NCBI GenBank assembly: GCA_965217615.1
Contig: CBDCIT010000016.1
Location: forward strand, 62,001-126,000
Length of the DNA: 64,000 nt
Reading direction: 5' to 3'
Source: CAVOAK01 sp965217615
GTDB lineage: Bacteria; Pseudomonadota; Alphaproteobacteria; UBA8366; CAVOAK01
Positions within the stretch are counted from its first letter, which is position 1. Every line of letters starts with the position of its first letter. The notes under the pieces were generated by a model, which saw only the letters and a list, made by a program, of their open reading frames with translations, made no database searches and had not been told where the DNA came from. Position numbers and translations under genes: made by a program. Positions 1 through 9,734 of the stretch are shown in pieces.

Positions 1-2
1 TC

Positions 3-1091
3 CTGTGCCGTTGCGTGGAGTCGGCGATCAAGGCTGGAGCATCGACGATCAATATTCCCGACACGGTTGGATATACCGTGCCCGGAGAGTTTTCGGCGCT
101 CATCGCGATGCTCAGGGAGCGCGTGCCCAACATCGACAAGGCGGTGATCTCAGTTCACTGTCACAACGATCTGGGTTTGGCGGTGGCCAATTCGCTGGCA
201 GCAATCGCTAGCGGTGCGCGTCAAGTTGAGTGCACCGTCAATGGTATTGGCGAGCGCGCCGGGAACACGGCGATGGAAGAGGTCGTCATGGCACTTAGGG
301 TGCGCAAGGACGCGATGCCCTACCACACAAATATCCGGACGACCAACTTCACGCGCGCAAGTCACATGTTGTCCACGATCACAGGATTCTCGGTGCAGCC
401 GAACAAGGCGATCGTTGGAGCCAACGCGTTTGCACACGAGGCTGGCATCCATCAGGACGGTGTTCTCAAGAACGCGCAGACTTATGAAATAATGACGCCG
501 GAGTCGATTGGGCTGAAGACGTCGAACTTGGTGATGGGAAAACATTCGGGCCGTCATGCGTTCCGCAAGAAGCTGCAGGAACTCGGCTATGAAATCGGTG
601 AGAATGCGCTCGAGGATGCATTCGCGCGCTTCAAGGATTTGGCCGACAAGAAGAAGGACGTCTTCGACGAGGACATTATTGCCCTGGTCGATGACGAAGT
701 AATGCGGGCGAATGACCGCATTCGGTTTGTGTCGCTTCAAGTGGTCGCCGGCTCAAAGGGACCACAATCCGCAGAGCTTGAACTAGAGATCGATGGCGAG
801 TTGATGGTGACAAAGGCGACCGGCGACGGGCCGGTTGACGCAACGTTCAATGCGGTCAAGAACTTGTGCCCGCATGACGCGAAGCTGCTGCTCTACCAAG
901 TTCACGCGGTGACTGGTGGAACCGATGCCCAGGCCGAGGTAACAGTGCGGCTTGAGGAGAACGGCAAAACGGTGAATGGGCAGGGCGCCGATACCGACAC
1001 GCTTGTGGCTTCGGCGCGATCCTACATCCACGCGCTGAACAAGTTGTTCGTCAAACGCGAGAAAACTGCACCAACGGCGCTCTCGGCGTGA
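3..1091 (+). CDS. leuA: 2-isopropylmalate synthase, 5' end outside window
   Basis: Condenses acetyl-CoA with 2-oxoisovalerate in the first committed step of leucine synthesis. The reading frame is already open at base 3, so the N-terminal part lies upstream of the window. Visible family marks are the metal-binding HxH segment (SVHCHNDLG), the GIGERAGN loop and the FAHEAGIHQDG block. A C-terminal LeuA dimerisation/regulatory domain of about 130 residues ends near the stop at 1089-1091. Leucine feedback through that domain is known for the family. The next gene (mreB) starts 70 bases later and is functionally unrelated. Confidence 0.95.
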   Translation: MCRCVESAIKAGASTINIPDTVGYTVPGEFSALIAMLRERVPNIDKAVISVHCHNDLGLAVANSLAAIASGARQVECTVNGIGERAGNTAMEEVVMALRVRKDAMPYHTNIRTTNFTRASHMLSTITGFSVQPNKAIVGANAFAHEAGIHQDGVLKNAQTYEIMTPESIGLKTSNLVMGKHSGRHAFRKKLQELGYEIGENALEDAFARFKDLADKKKDVFDEDIIALVDDEVMRANDRIRFVSLQVVAGSKGPQSAELELEIDGELMVTKATGDGPVDATFNAVKNLCPHDAKLLLYQVHAVTGGTDAQAEVTVRLEENGKTVNGQGADTDTLVASARSYIHALNKLFVKREKTAPTALSA

Positions 1092-1161
1092 TCGTTGTGA
1101 ATATTGTTGCCGGTAATGCGAGCCGTGGCGGGTTCAAGATTGACAGGGTGAAGGTCTAAAG

Positions 1162-2202
1162 ATGTTCGCAAGACTTCTCGGTTTGCTGTCGGCCGATATG
1201 GCAATCGACCTTGGGACGGCCAATACCCTTGTCTACGTCCAGGGGCGCGGCATCGTGCTGAACGAGCCTTCGGTGGTCGCCATCGCCCAGGTGAAGGGAC
1301 GCAACCAGGTGCTGGCCGTGGGCGAAGAGGCGAAGATGATGCTGGGACGCACACCCGGAAACATTCAGGCAATCCGACCATTGCGCGATGGTGTCATCGC
1401 TGACTTCGACGTCGCCGAGGAGATGATCAAGCACTTCATCCGCAAGGTGCACAACCGGCGCAGTTTTGCCAGCCCGCAGGTCATCATCTGCGTTCCTTCG
1501 GGCTCGACGGCGGTGGAACGCCGTGCGATCCAGGAATCGGCCGAAAGCGCTGGCGCTCGCCGTGTCTTCTTGATCGAGGAGCCGATGGCGGCGGCGATCG
1601 GTGCCGGGCTGCCGGTCACCGAGCCCACCGGATCGATGGTCGTGGATGTCGGTGGTGGAACGACCGAAGTCGCCGTGCTGTCACTCGGCGGCATCGTCTA
1701 CTCGCGGTCGGTGCGGGTCGGTGGCGACAAGATGGACGAGGCGATCATCGCCTATATCCGGCGCAACTATAACCTGCTCGTCGGTGAAAGCAGTGCCGAG
1801 CGGATCAAGAAGCAGATTGGCTCGGCCTGTCCGCCAGAAGATGGCGACGGCGCGGTCATGGAGATCAAGGGCCGCGATCTCATGAATGGCGTTCCCAAGG
1901 AGCTGGTCATTAGCGAGCGGCAGATAGCGGAGAGCATGGCCGAGCCGGTCGGCGCCATCATCGAGACGGTCAAGGTGGCGTTGGAGAATACCGCGCCCGA
2001 GCTTGCGGCCGACATCGTCGACAAGGGCATCGTGTTGACCGGCGGCGGGGCGCTGCTTGGCAATCTCGACTTCGTGCTCCGGCATGCGACCGGGCTGCCG
2101 GTTTCGATTGCGGACGATCCGCTGTCGTGCGTGGCTATCGGGACGGGCCGTTGTCTCGAGGAAATGAAATCGTTGAGAAGCGTGCTTATCGGCATGTACT
2201 GA
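1162..2202 (+). CDS. mreB: Rod shape-determining actin-like protein MreB
   Basis: Actin-fold ATPase that polymerises under the inner membrane and positions the elongation machinery for peptidoglycan. The 346-residue length is normal. Phosphate-1 motif DLGTANTLVY lies near residue 17, a phosphate-2 DVGGGTTEVAVLS near 160 and an adenosine motif LTGGGALL near 290. The N-terminal MFARLLGLLSAD is the usual amphipathic membrane-binding start. First gene of an mreB-mreC-mreD-mrdA-rodA run, the standard elongasome order. Confidence 0.98.
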   Translation: MFARLLGLLSADMAIDLGTANTLVYVQGRGIVLNEPSVVAIAQVKGRNQVLAVGEEAKMMLGRTPGNIQAIRPLRDGVIADFDVAEEMIKHFIRKVHNRRSFASPQVIICVPSGSTAVERRAIQESAESAGARRVFLIEEPMAAAIGAGLPVTEPTGSMVVDVGGGTTEVAVLSLGGIVYSRSVRVGGDKMDEAIIAYIRRNYNLLVGESSAERIKKQIGSACPPEDGDGAVMEIKGRDLMNGVPKELVISERQIAESMAEPVGAIIETVKVALENTAPELAADIVDKGIVLTGGGALLGNLDFVLRHATGLPVSIADDPLSCVAIGTGRCLEEMKSLRSVLIGMY

Positions 2203-2264
2203 CGGGTTAAAGCGGGAGCCCGCTTGGAGGGAGGAGCGGGCGCGCTCAAGGGTCGGAGGAAGTT

Positions 2265-3173
2265 GTGGCAAATCGTCAGGGACGCGTTCAAAGGCTTACG
2301 GCACCGATTCGAAGCCTAGCGCAGCGGTTCACCTTCTTATTTTTGCTGTTGTCAGCGGTTGCCATCCTGCTGTTTGGGAAAGCCGATCCAACGGTCTTCG
2401 AACGCACAAGGGTGATGGTGATAGATGCGACTGCGCCGGTTCTGGACGCCTTGTCACGCCCGGTAGCAACCGTCGCCGCGATCGCCGAGGAAGTCCGACA
2501 GCTGGCAATCTTGCGTAATGAAAATGCCTCGTTGCGGCAAGAGAATGTACGTCTCCAGGCATGGCAGAATTTGGCACAGCGTTACGAGGCGGAAAACACG
2601 CGCTTGCGCGATCTATTGCGCTACGTACCCGAACCGCCCGCTAAATACGTGGCGGCCCGCGTGGTGGCCGATTCTGGGGCCGCTTTCGTTCGCAGTCTAC
2701 TCGTCAACGCCGGGAGCCGCGACGGCATTGAAAACGGTCAGGCCGCCATCGTCGGAACGGGCCTTATCGGGCGCGTTGCCGAGGTCGGTCAGACGTCCGC
2801 ACGAATTCTGTTGATCAACGATCTCAACAGCCGGATCCCCGTCCTCGTGGCCACATCTCGCTCGCGCGCGGTTCTGGCGGGCGACAACAGCCCGCTTCAA
2901 CGGCTGCTTTATCTGTCCGCGAATGCGCAAGTGAAGACTGGCGACAACATCGTCACATCCGGCCATGGTGGCGTGTTTCCGGCCGGCCTCAAGATCGGCA
3001 CAGTTTCTTCGATCGGAAACGCGGGCGTGCGGGTTAAACCATTTGTCGACTGGGACCGTATCGAAGATGTACTGATCGTCGACTATAGCGGCGGCGGTGT
3101 CGCCGCGATCTTGCCGCGGATCGCAAAACCGCCGGCCAGCCAACCGGGTCACAAGGTAAGCGCCGGACAATGA
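2265..3173 (+). CDS. mreC: Rod shape-determining protein MreC
   Basis: Bitopic inner-membrane scaffold that links MreB to the periplasmic synthases and activates PBP2/RodA. Residues about 22-40 form one membrane helix. Residues about 70-110 form a heptad-rich coiled coil (RNENASLRQENVRLQAW). The two beta domains of the MreC fold follow (AARVVADSG, VVTSGHGGVFPAGLKIG). The GTG start at 2265 is supported by a GGAGG sequence 6-8 bases upstream. The stop overlaps the mreD start (ATGA), implying translational coupling. Confidence 0.96.
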   Translation: MANRQGRVQRLTAPIRSLAQRFTFLFLLLSAVAILLFGKADPTVFERTRVMVIDATAPVLDALSRPVATVAAIAEEVRQLAILRNENASLRQENVRLQAWQNLAQRYEAENTRLRDLLRYVPEPPAKYVAARVVADSGAAFVRSLLVNAGSRDGIENGQAAIVGTGLIGRVAEVGQTSARILLINDLNSRIPVLVATSRSRAVLAGDNSPLQRLLYLSANAQVKTGDNIVTSGHGGVFPAGLKIGTVSSIGNAGVRVKPFVDWDRIEDVLIVDYSGGGVAAILPRIAKPPASQPGHKVSAGQ

Positions 3174-3685
3174 AATCTATGGTTTGGCAGCGCCTTGACT
3201 TGGTGGCGCGCATGTTCACGCCGTCGCTGATTGCCGTCGCCCTCGTGATCGTGAGCGTCTTGCCGCTGCATATTCCCAGTTACTCGCCCGTTATTCCCTC
3301 TCTCGCGTTGATGGCGGTTTACTATTGGGTGCTTCATCGTCCGGATCTTCTGCCGGCGATCGCAGTTTTCCTTGTCGGAATTTTGCACGACATTCTCACC
3401 GGCGGTCCTTTGGGCGTACAAGCACTAATCTTGCTCGTTGCTTACTGGGTGACCGGCTCGCAGCGTCGTCTCTTTTTAGAGAAATCGTTTCTCGTTGTTT
3501 GGTGGGGCTTCATGATGATCGCTGCCGGGGCGGCGATCATGCAGTGGGTACTGATGTCACTCATGTTCGGCACATTGATCGTGCCGCAGCCCGCTGTTTT
3601 CGCCTACCTCCTGACAGTGGCGATCTATCCGCTGTTTGCCTGGACGTTCGTTCGCGCTCAACGCACCCTGCTGCGGGCGGCCTGA
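3170..3685 (+). CDS. mreD: Rod shape-determining protein MreD
   Basis: Polytopic inner-membrane partner of MreC. The 171-residue product has about five hydrophobic segments and the family segment GILHDILTGGPLGVQALILL in the middle. It starts inside the mreC stop (ATGA overlap) and ends one base before the mrdA start, so it is tightly coupled on both sides. Length is normal. Confidence 0.93.
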   Translation: MKSMVWQRLDLVARMFTPSLIAVALVIVSVLPLHIPSYSPVIPSLALMAVYYWVLHRPDLLPAIAVFLVGILHDILTGGPLGVQALILLVAYWVTGSQRRLFLEKSFLVVWWGFMMIAAGAAIMQWVLMSLMFGTLIVPQPAVFAYLLTVAIYPLFAWTFVRAQRTLLRAA

Positions 3686-3686
3686 A

Positions 3687-5543
3687 ATGCGTTCAGAAAA
3701 AAGCCGGTCAAAAGTTTTCAATCGACGGATGGCGCTGATCGCCAGCGGCAAGGTCGCCCTCTTAAGCGCGCTTGCGGGCCGTTTGTATTACCTGCAGGTC
3801 GTTGAGTCCGACCGCTACCGCATGTTGGCCGATGAAAACCGGATCAACCTGTTGCTACTCCCGCCGCAGCGCGGCTTCATCGTCGACCGCCGGGGGACGC
3901 CGCTTGCGGTCAACACGCAGAATTATCGCGTGGTTATCGTGCCCGAGCAGACACGAGATATCAGTGCCACCCTCTCCGCGTTGGGTCGGCTGATCGCGCT
4001 TTCCGCGCACGACGTTCGCCGTGTGGAGCGCGGCGTACGCCGCCGCCGCGCTTTTGTGCCGATAACGGTTCGAGACAACTTGAGCTGGGAAGAAGTGAGC
4101 AGGATCGAGGTTAACGCGCCCAATCTTCCAGGGATCAGCATCGATGTCGGCCAGTCCCGCCACTACCCGCACGGACCAGCGCTAGCCCACGTATTGGGTT
4201 ATGTCGCGGCCGTGTCGGAGGACGAGCTGACCGGCGACCCTTTGCTGGAATTGCCCGAGTTCCGCGTCGGCAAGAACGGCATCGAAAAGCGTTACGATTC
4301 GGTGTTGCGTGGCACGGCGGGCAACAGTCAGGTGGAGGTCAATGCGCTTGGCCGTGTGATTCGTGAACTTAGGCGCAATGACGGACAGGCCGGTCAGAAG
4401 GTGACGCTGACTCTCGATCTTGAGCTGCAGCAGTTTGCAGCCCGGCAGATCCAAGGCGAGCGCAGCGCGTCGGTCGTGGTTCTCGACGTCGACAACGGCG
4501 AGATATTAACAATGGTGTCAACACCGAGCTTCGATCCCAACGCCTTTAACGAGGGATTGAGCACCGAAGCTTGGAACGCGCTGACGAACAATACCGACGC
4601 GCCTCTCATCAACAAGGCGATCGCTGGACAATATGCACCGGGGTCGACCTTCAAGCCGATGGTGGCCATGGCGGCGCTGGAGGCGGGGATTTCCAGCGAC
4701 ACGAGCGTGTTCTGCCAAGGGCACATCGACCTCGGCGACCGACGTTTCCATTGCTGGAACGAACATGGTCACGGTGAGATAGCGATGCACGGCGCGATCC
4801 GTGAATCGTGCGACGTCTGGTTTTACGAGATGGCCCGACGACTGGGAGTCGATCGCATTGCGGCGATGGCCAAACGCTTTGGACTCGGGACGCGTTTGGG
4901 CATCGATCTTGCGGGGGAGCAACCAGGGCTAGTGCCGACGCCCAGTTGGAAACGCGATGCGCTGAACGCTGCATGGCAGGGTGGCGAAACTCTGCTAACC
5001 GGGATTGGTCAGGGCTACGTGCTGACGACGCCGCTACAGCTTGCAGCGATGACCGCCCAGATTGTCAATGGCGGACACAGCGTGCGGCCCACGGTACTGA
5101 GCGATCCATCGGCGACTTCGATTCCACAACGCGAAGGCACCTCTTCGTCGCTTGGGTTTTCGCCCGCTTCGCTGAAGTTCATGGTTGGAGCGCTTTCGGA
5201 CGTGGTCAACGTGCCGACCGGCACCGCCTTCGCATCGCGCATCAAGCGGGCCAAGTGGGCGATGGGCGGAAAGACAGGTACGTCGCAGGTGCGGCGCATC
5301 ACTGTGCTTGAGCGCGAGCGCGGGGTAAAAAAGAACGCCGATCGCCCTTGGAAGGATCGCGACCATGCGTTGTTTGTCGGCTTCGCGCCGGTTGACCGAC
5401 CGCGCTACGCTATCGCCATCGTCGTCGAGCATGGGGGCGCTGGAGCAAGGAAGGCGGCTTCAATGGCACGTGACATTCTGACCGAACTGCAACGCCGCGG
5501 AGTCGCTGGCGGCGAGCGCCTCGTGCGCGCGAGCGCGACATAG
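3687..5543 (+). CDS. mrdA: Penicillin-binding protein 2, elongation transpeptidase
   Basis: Class B PBP that cross-links peptidoglycan during cell elongation together with RodA. I choose the ATG at 3687 (618 aa), directly after the mreD stop, rather than an in-frame start 51 bases upstream inside mreD. An N-terminal membrane anchor (residues about 15-35) is followed by the dimerisation/pedestal domain. The transpeptidase domain carries the SxxK serine (APGSTFKPM), an SxN-type motif (RESCDVWFYE) and KTG (MGGKTGTSQV). The order of motifs and the length fit PBP2. Confidence 0.96.
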   Translation: MRSEKSRSKVFNRRMALIASGKVALLSALAGRLYYLQVVESDRYRMLADENRINLLLLPPQRGFIVDRRGTPLAVNTQNYRVVIVPEQTRDISATLSALGRLIALSAHDVRRVERGVRRRRAFVPITVRDNLSWEEVSRIEVNAPNLPGISIDVGQSRHYPHGPALAHVLGYVAAVSEDELTGDPLLELPEFRVGKNGIEKRYDSVLRGTAGNSQVEVNALGRVIRELRRNDGQAGQKVTLTLDLELQQFAARQIQGERSASVVVLDVDNGEILTMVSTPSFDPNAFNEGLSTEAWNALTNNTDAPLINKAIAGQYAPGSTFKPMVAMAALEAGISSDTSVFCQGHIDLGDRRFHCWNEHGHGEIAMHGAIRESCDVWFYEMARRLGVDRIAAMAKRFGLGTRLGIDLAGEQPGLVPTPSWKRDALNAAWQGGETLLTGIGQGYVLTTPLQLAAMTAQIVNGGHSVRPTVLSDPSATSIPQREGTSSSLGFSPASLKFMVGALSDVVNVPTGTAFASRIKRAKWAMGGKTGTSQVRRITVLERERGVKKNADRPWKDRDHALFVGFAPVDRPRYAIAIVVEHGGAGARKAASMARDILTELQRRGVAGGERLVRASAT

Positions 5544-5579
5544 GCGTGCGGCAAAGATTGCAATGAGAGTCGAGGCATA

Positions 5580-6731
5580 ATGACCATCCAGGACCGATTT
5601 GCCACGCCGCGCATGACGCTTGCCGAGAAGTTGTGGCACGTCAATTGGACGATGGTCGTGCTGATCGCTGCGGTTGCCTGCATCGGCTTTGCGATGCTGG
5701 TGTCTGCCGCAAACGGCAGCTACGAGCCTTGGGCATCCCGCCAGATCCTACGCTTTGCCGGCGGTCTCGTCGTGATGTTGACGGTGGCGCTTATCGATAT
5801 TCGCGTCTGGCTCAAATACGCCTATCTCATTTATGCGCTGTCGCTTGGGCTCCTCGGCGCCGTCGAGGTGATCGGGACGACCGGCATGGGCGCGCAGCGC
5901 TGGATCGACCTGCGGCTGTTCCACCTGCAGCCTTCCGAACTCATGAAGGTAGCGCTAGTGCTGGCGCTCGCCCGCTACTTCCACGGCATCACCTTAATTG
6001 ACATCGGCCGGCCGGCCTATCTTCTGACGCCGCTGCTGCTGGTGGCGGCGCCGGCGCTTCTCATGCTTCGCCAGCCCGATCTCGGCACTGCCGGCATGTT
6101 GGTGGTGGGTAGCGCCGTGCTGTTTTTCGCCGCCGGCGTGCGCATCTGGAAATTCGTGCTGGTGCTGGTCGCCGGCCTCGCCTCGATCCCGGTCACCTGG
6201 ACGCTGCTGCTCGGCTACCAGAAGCAGCGCATCCTCACCTTTTTCGATCCGGAACGTGATCCCTTGGGTGCGGGCTATCACATCCTGCAGTCAAAGATCG
6301 CCTTGGGTTCCGGTCACATCATGGGCAAGGGCTTCCTGGCCGGCACGCAGAGCCATCTGAATTTTTTGCCGGAAAAGCAAACCGATTTCATATTCACGAT
6401 GCTGGCCGAGGAGTTTGGACTGGTTGGCGCCCTGGGTCTGCTTGGGCTCTATACGCTCCTCATCGTTTACGGACTGGCAATCTCCTGGCGCGCGCGCAGC
6501 CAGTTCGCGCGATTGCTTGGGCTCGGCGTTACCGCGACATTCTTCCTCTACGTCTTCAGCAATATCGCTATGGTGACTGGCCTGATTCCAGTCGTCGGCG
6601 TGCCGCTGCCGCTGATATCCTACGGCGGCACGGCGATGCTGACGGTCCTCGTCGGCTTTGGCCTCCTGATGAGCGTTAACATCCACCGTGACGTCCGTAT
6701 TGGCCGAAGCGGTATGGAGCCCGTGGCTTAG
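5580..6731 (+). CDS. mrdB: SEDS peptidoglycan glycosyltransferase RodA
   Basis: Polymerises glycan strands from lipid II in partnership with PBP2. The 383-residue protein has about ten membrane helices and the SEDS family segments QRWIDL, LQPSELMKVALVLALARYF, LRQPDLGTA and the C-terminal GVPLPLISYGGTAML. The conserved aspartate before the C-terminal half (EKQTDFIFTMLAEEFG) is present. It starts 36 bases after mrdA and closes the elongasome operon. Confidence 0.97.
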   Translation: MTIQDRFATPRMTLAEKLWHVNWTMVVLIAAVACIGFAMLVSAANGSYEPWASRQILRFAGGLVVMLTVALIDIRVWLKYAYLIYALSLGLLGAVEVIGTTGMGAQRWIDLRLFHLQPSELMKVALVLALARYFHGITLIDIGRPAYLLTPLLLVAAPALLMLRQPDLGTAGMLVVGSAVLFFAAGVRIWKFVLVLVAGLASIPVTWTLLLGYQKQRILTFFDPERDPLGAGYHILQSKIALGSGHIMGKGFLAGTQSHLNFLPEKQTDFIFTMLAEEFGLVGALGLLGLYTLLIVYGLAISWRARSQFARLLGLGVTATFFLYVFSNIAMVTGLIPVVGVPLPLISYGGTAMLTVLVGFGLLMSVNIHRDVRIGRSGMEPVA

Positions 6732-7357
6732 CGTCAGCCCTTCTCGCAGCACAAGTCGATCCACGAAGTGTCCGCGGCCGCGACGCCGCGCGTGGCAGTG
6801 ATCCGCTGACCCGAATCTTGCGGAACTGGACGCCAAAGGCGTCTCCTCGCTGGACGCGTGAACGTGAACCCATATGTATCGATAGCTCGATCCTTCGATG
6901 GCGGTGGGACACACAGCAAGGACGCAGGGATCGACGAAATGAAGGCGTATCGAAATTTCTGCATTATGTCGGCGCTTCTAACCGCTTCACTGTTCGCTCG
7001 CGGCCCGGCGCGGCTGCTTACCAGCCGAACGAGACCCGTCAACTCAACACGGCAACCGGGACGAGCGACTGCGTAATACACCACGTCGTCCGGCTCCACA
7101 ACGAACAGCAGGCGCTACGCCAGCGCTTGCTGCTGCAGCAGGACTTCCTGCGGCGAAAGACGCAGCAGCCAACGATGGAGCTGATCTCGCAACAGCAGCC
7201 CCGGACTCGCGATCTGCAGAGCGGCCTGGCGCCGTAGCGGTACCTGGGAGAATTCCTGAGGGCGCGACGCGCTCGCTTGCCACCATCGACAAATCGGCGG
7301 CGCTTTGCTATAGGCGGGGCCGCTTGAATTGGTGGCCGCAACGCGGTCTCCACGGGC
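6732..7357 (+). pseudogene. Mostly non-coding gap with a possible broken secreted small protein
   Basis: No recognisable intact gene lies between rodA and the tRNA. A signal-peptide-like start (MKAYRNFCIMSALLTASLFA) begins at 6939. Its frame continues in low-complexity residues. A different frame from about 7000 to the stop at 7235-7237 gives a Gln/Arg-rich stretch (LHNEQQALRQRLLLQQDF). One indel near 7000 would join the two into a secreted, coiled-coil-like protein of about 100 residues. This is a weak reading; the region may simply be intergenic. Confidence 0.25.
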
Positions 7358-7433
<76 letters not shown>

Positions 7434-7503
7434 GGCCATTCCAAGATGCTACCGAGATTTAGGCGACCGCCACTGCCGAGATTGGGGTGCGGCCGAGCGT
7501 CGC

Positions 7504-9732
7504 CTAACCCGCCGCCATTTCACAATCGACCGTGGGGAGATGCCAGCTCAGCTTGTTTGTCAGTGCGGCCACCTCGCCGATGACCAGCAGGGTTGGTGCC
7601 TTGAACCGCATATCCGCAACACAGTCGGGCAAGTCGGCAAGCGTGGTCAGTACGGTGCGTTGCTCCGGCGTGGTGCCATTCTCGATGGCCGCGGCCGGCA
7701 TATAGCCTGGCAGTCCTGCCTCGATTAACTTGCGGCTGATGAGTTTGACATTGGTCAATCCCATGTAGATCACCAGCGTGGTGTCGGGATCGGCCAGCGC
7801 GTCCCAGTCAAAATCCAACGCCGTGTCGTCGCGCATGTGGCCAGTAATGAAGCGCACGCCCTTGGCGAGCCCCCGGTGGGTCAAGGGAATTCCGGCATAG
7901 GCGGCGCAGCCAGCTGACGCAGAAATGCCGGGCACGACCTCGAACGAAATGCCGTTCTCGACCAGATACATTGCTTCCTCGCTGCCGCGGCCGAAGACGA
8001 AAGGATCGCCGCCCTTAAGACGCACCACGTTGCGGCCACTCTTGGCCAGACTGAGAAGCAGCTCGTTGATCTCCTGCTGAGGCATGAAGTGTTTGCGGGA
8101 CGCTTTGCCGGCGAATATGCGCGTGGCCCCGGCCGGAATGAGATCGAGGATCTGCGGCGAGACCAACCGGTCATAAATTACGGCGTCGGCCGCCTGCAGC
8201 AGACGGTGCGCCTTGACCGTCAGCAGTTCCGGATCGCCCGGTCCTGCACCGACTATGAAGGCACGGGTCTCGGCCTTCGATGAAGCCCGTTCGACACGGA
8301 ATTCGGTTCTGCCGGCAGCCGGGGCGCCACCGATACGGCTCATGTGCGCACGCTGGCGTTTGCAGTCGCGCGCGAATCCAACGAAGCGTTCGGCCCAGCC
8401 CGTGCCGCCAAGGTTGCGCAGATGGGCGTAACTCGCCAGCAGATTGCGGTAGACGATTCCATCGTGCCGGCCGTCGACGCCGGCGCCGCGCAGCACGTCA
8501 TAGGCAAACACCGTGTCCGACGCGAGGTTTCTGATCTCCGAGTAATGAAACTCGTGGGCTGGGATTTCCCGCCCGCCATCCACACTCTGCGCGCCGGGCC
8601 ATGGGAACCGCCCGGTTTCGCGCAGGCGGACATAGCCGCGGCCCCTTGGGCGATCATGCATGACCACATCACCCGGCAGCGCGCCGGCCATCTCGCATGT
8701 GTCTCCCTGCCAACTCAGGCTGCGCGCGAGATACATCAGCCCGCCACACTCGGCGTAGGCCGGGAGACCCAATTCGATGGCGTCACGAATCTCCCCTCGC
8801 AGCTCGACATTGGCCTCAAGCTCGGCCATGTGCGTTTCAGGAAATCCACCGCCGATGATTAGTCCGTCAACTTCCGGCAAGTGCGGGTCGCGCAGGGTGT
8901 CGATCGCGACGATCTCGGCGCCCGCTGCCTCCAGTGCCGTTATGTCGTCTGGATAGTAAAAGCAGAATGCCGAATCGCGGGCCACGGCGATGCGCATATC
9001 GGGCGCCTGATTCATTTGTCGTGTCGTCGGGTGTCGCGCCTCTACGGGCCGCGCAGTCGCGGCGGCCGCTATCAGTCGATCGAGATCGACCTGATCCGAA
9101 ATGGCGGCAGCGATCGCCTCGATGCGGACGGCGGCGTCGCCAGTCTCGCCGCTTGGAACCAGGCCGAGGTGACGCTCACCGATCTCCAGTTTTGCGTCGT
9201 GTTGCACAGCGCCCAGCACCGTCGCGTCGGTGTAGTGTTCAAGGATCGCTCTGAGCTTGGACTCGTGACGCTGTCCGCCGACCGAGTTGAGAATCACGCC
9301 GGCGATCCGGATGTTTGGATCGAAGGCCTGATAGCCGAGAATCAACGGTGCGACGCCGCGCGTCATACCGCGCGCGTTTATCACCAACACCACAGGTGCG
9401 CCGAGCAGTTCGGCGAGCGCCGCGTTACTGTTGCCGCCGTCGAGATCGAGCCCGTCGTAGAGCCCTTTGTTGCCTTCGATGATCGAGAGGTCGGCATCCG
9501 CGCCGTAGTGGTCGAAGACGCTGCGGATATCGGTCTCGCTCATGGTGTTGTAATCGAGGTTAATGCATGGCCGGTCGGCGGCTGCACTGAGCCACATCGG
9601 ATCGATGTAGTCCGGGCCCTTCTTAAACGGTTGTACTGTAGTGCCACGCTGCGATAGCGCCCTGCATAGGCCGGCCGTGATCATCGTTTTGCCCGAAGAC
9701 TTGTGGGCAGCGGAAATCAACAGATGGGGCAT
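7504..9732 (-). CDS. Fusion of a DsrN/CobB-type amidotransferase with uroporphyrinogen-III methyltransferase (CobA)
   Basis: A 742-residue protein with two enzymes. Residues 1 to about 455 are a glutamine-dependent a,c-diamide synthase of the CbiA/CobB/DsrN family. It has a P-loop-like start (SAHKSSGKTMITAGLCRAL), a class I GATase core with cysteine in YAECGGLMYL, and a histidine segment PAHEFHYSEI. Residues about 487-742 are SUMT, which methylates uroporphyrinogen III to precorrin-2 (FIVGAGPGDPELLTVKA, VIYDRLVSP, GGDPFVFGRG). DsrN homologues are thought to amidate the siroheme of DsrAB; with dsrAB only 8 kb away this role fits better than cobalamin synthesis. It follows the TrpD2-like gene by 2 bases and is probably co-translated. 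A cobalamin CobB function cannot be excluded from sequence alone. Confidence 0.85.
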   Translation of the reverse strand: MPHLLISAAHKSSGKTMITAGLCRALSQRGTTVQPFKKGPDYIDPMWLSAAADRPCINLDYNTMSETDIRSVFDHYGADADLSIIEGNKGLYDGLDLDGGNSNAALAELLGAPVVLVINARGMTRGVAPLILGYQAFDPNIRIAGVILNSVGGQRHESKLRAILEHYTDATVLGAVQHDAKLEIGERHLGLVPSGETGDAAVRIEAIAAAISDQVDLDRLIAAAATARPVEARHPTTRQMNQAPDMRIAVARDSAFCFYYPDDITALEAAGAEIVAIDTLRDPHLPEVDGLIIGGGFPETHMAELEANVELRGEIRDAIELGLPAYAECGGLMYLARSLSWQGDTCEMAGALPGDVVMHDRPRGRGYVRLRETGRFPWPGAQSVDGGREIPAHEFHYSEIRNLASDTVFAYDVLRGAGVDGRHDGIVYRNLLASYAHLRNLGGTGWAERFVGFARDCKRQRAHMSRIGGAPAAGRTEFRVERASSKAETRAFIVGAGPGDPELLTVKAHRLLQAADAVIYDRLVSPQILDLIPAGATRIFAGKASRKHFMPQQEINELLLSLAKSGRNVVRLKGGDPFVFGRGSEEAMYLVENGISFEVVPGISASAGCAAYAGIPLTHRGLAKGVRFITGHMRDDTALDFDWDALADPDTTLVIYMGLTNVKLISRKLIEAGLPGYMPAAAIENGTTPEQRTVLTTLADLPDCVADMRFKAPTLLVIGEVAALTNKLSWHLPTVDCEMAAG

Positions 9733-9734
9733 AG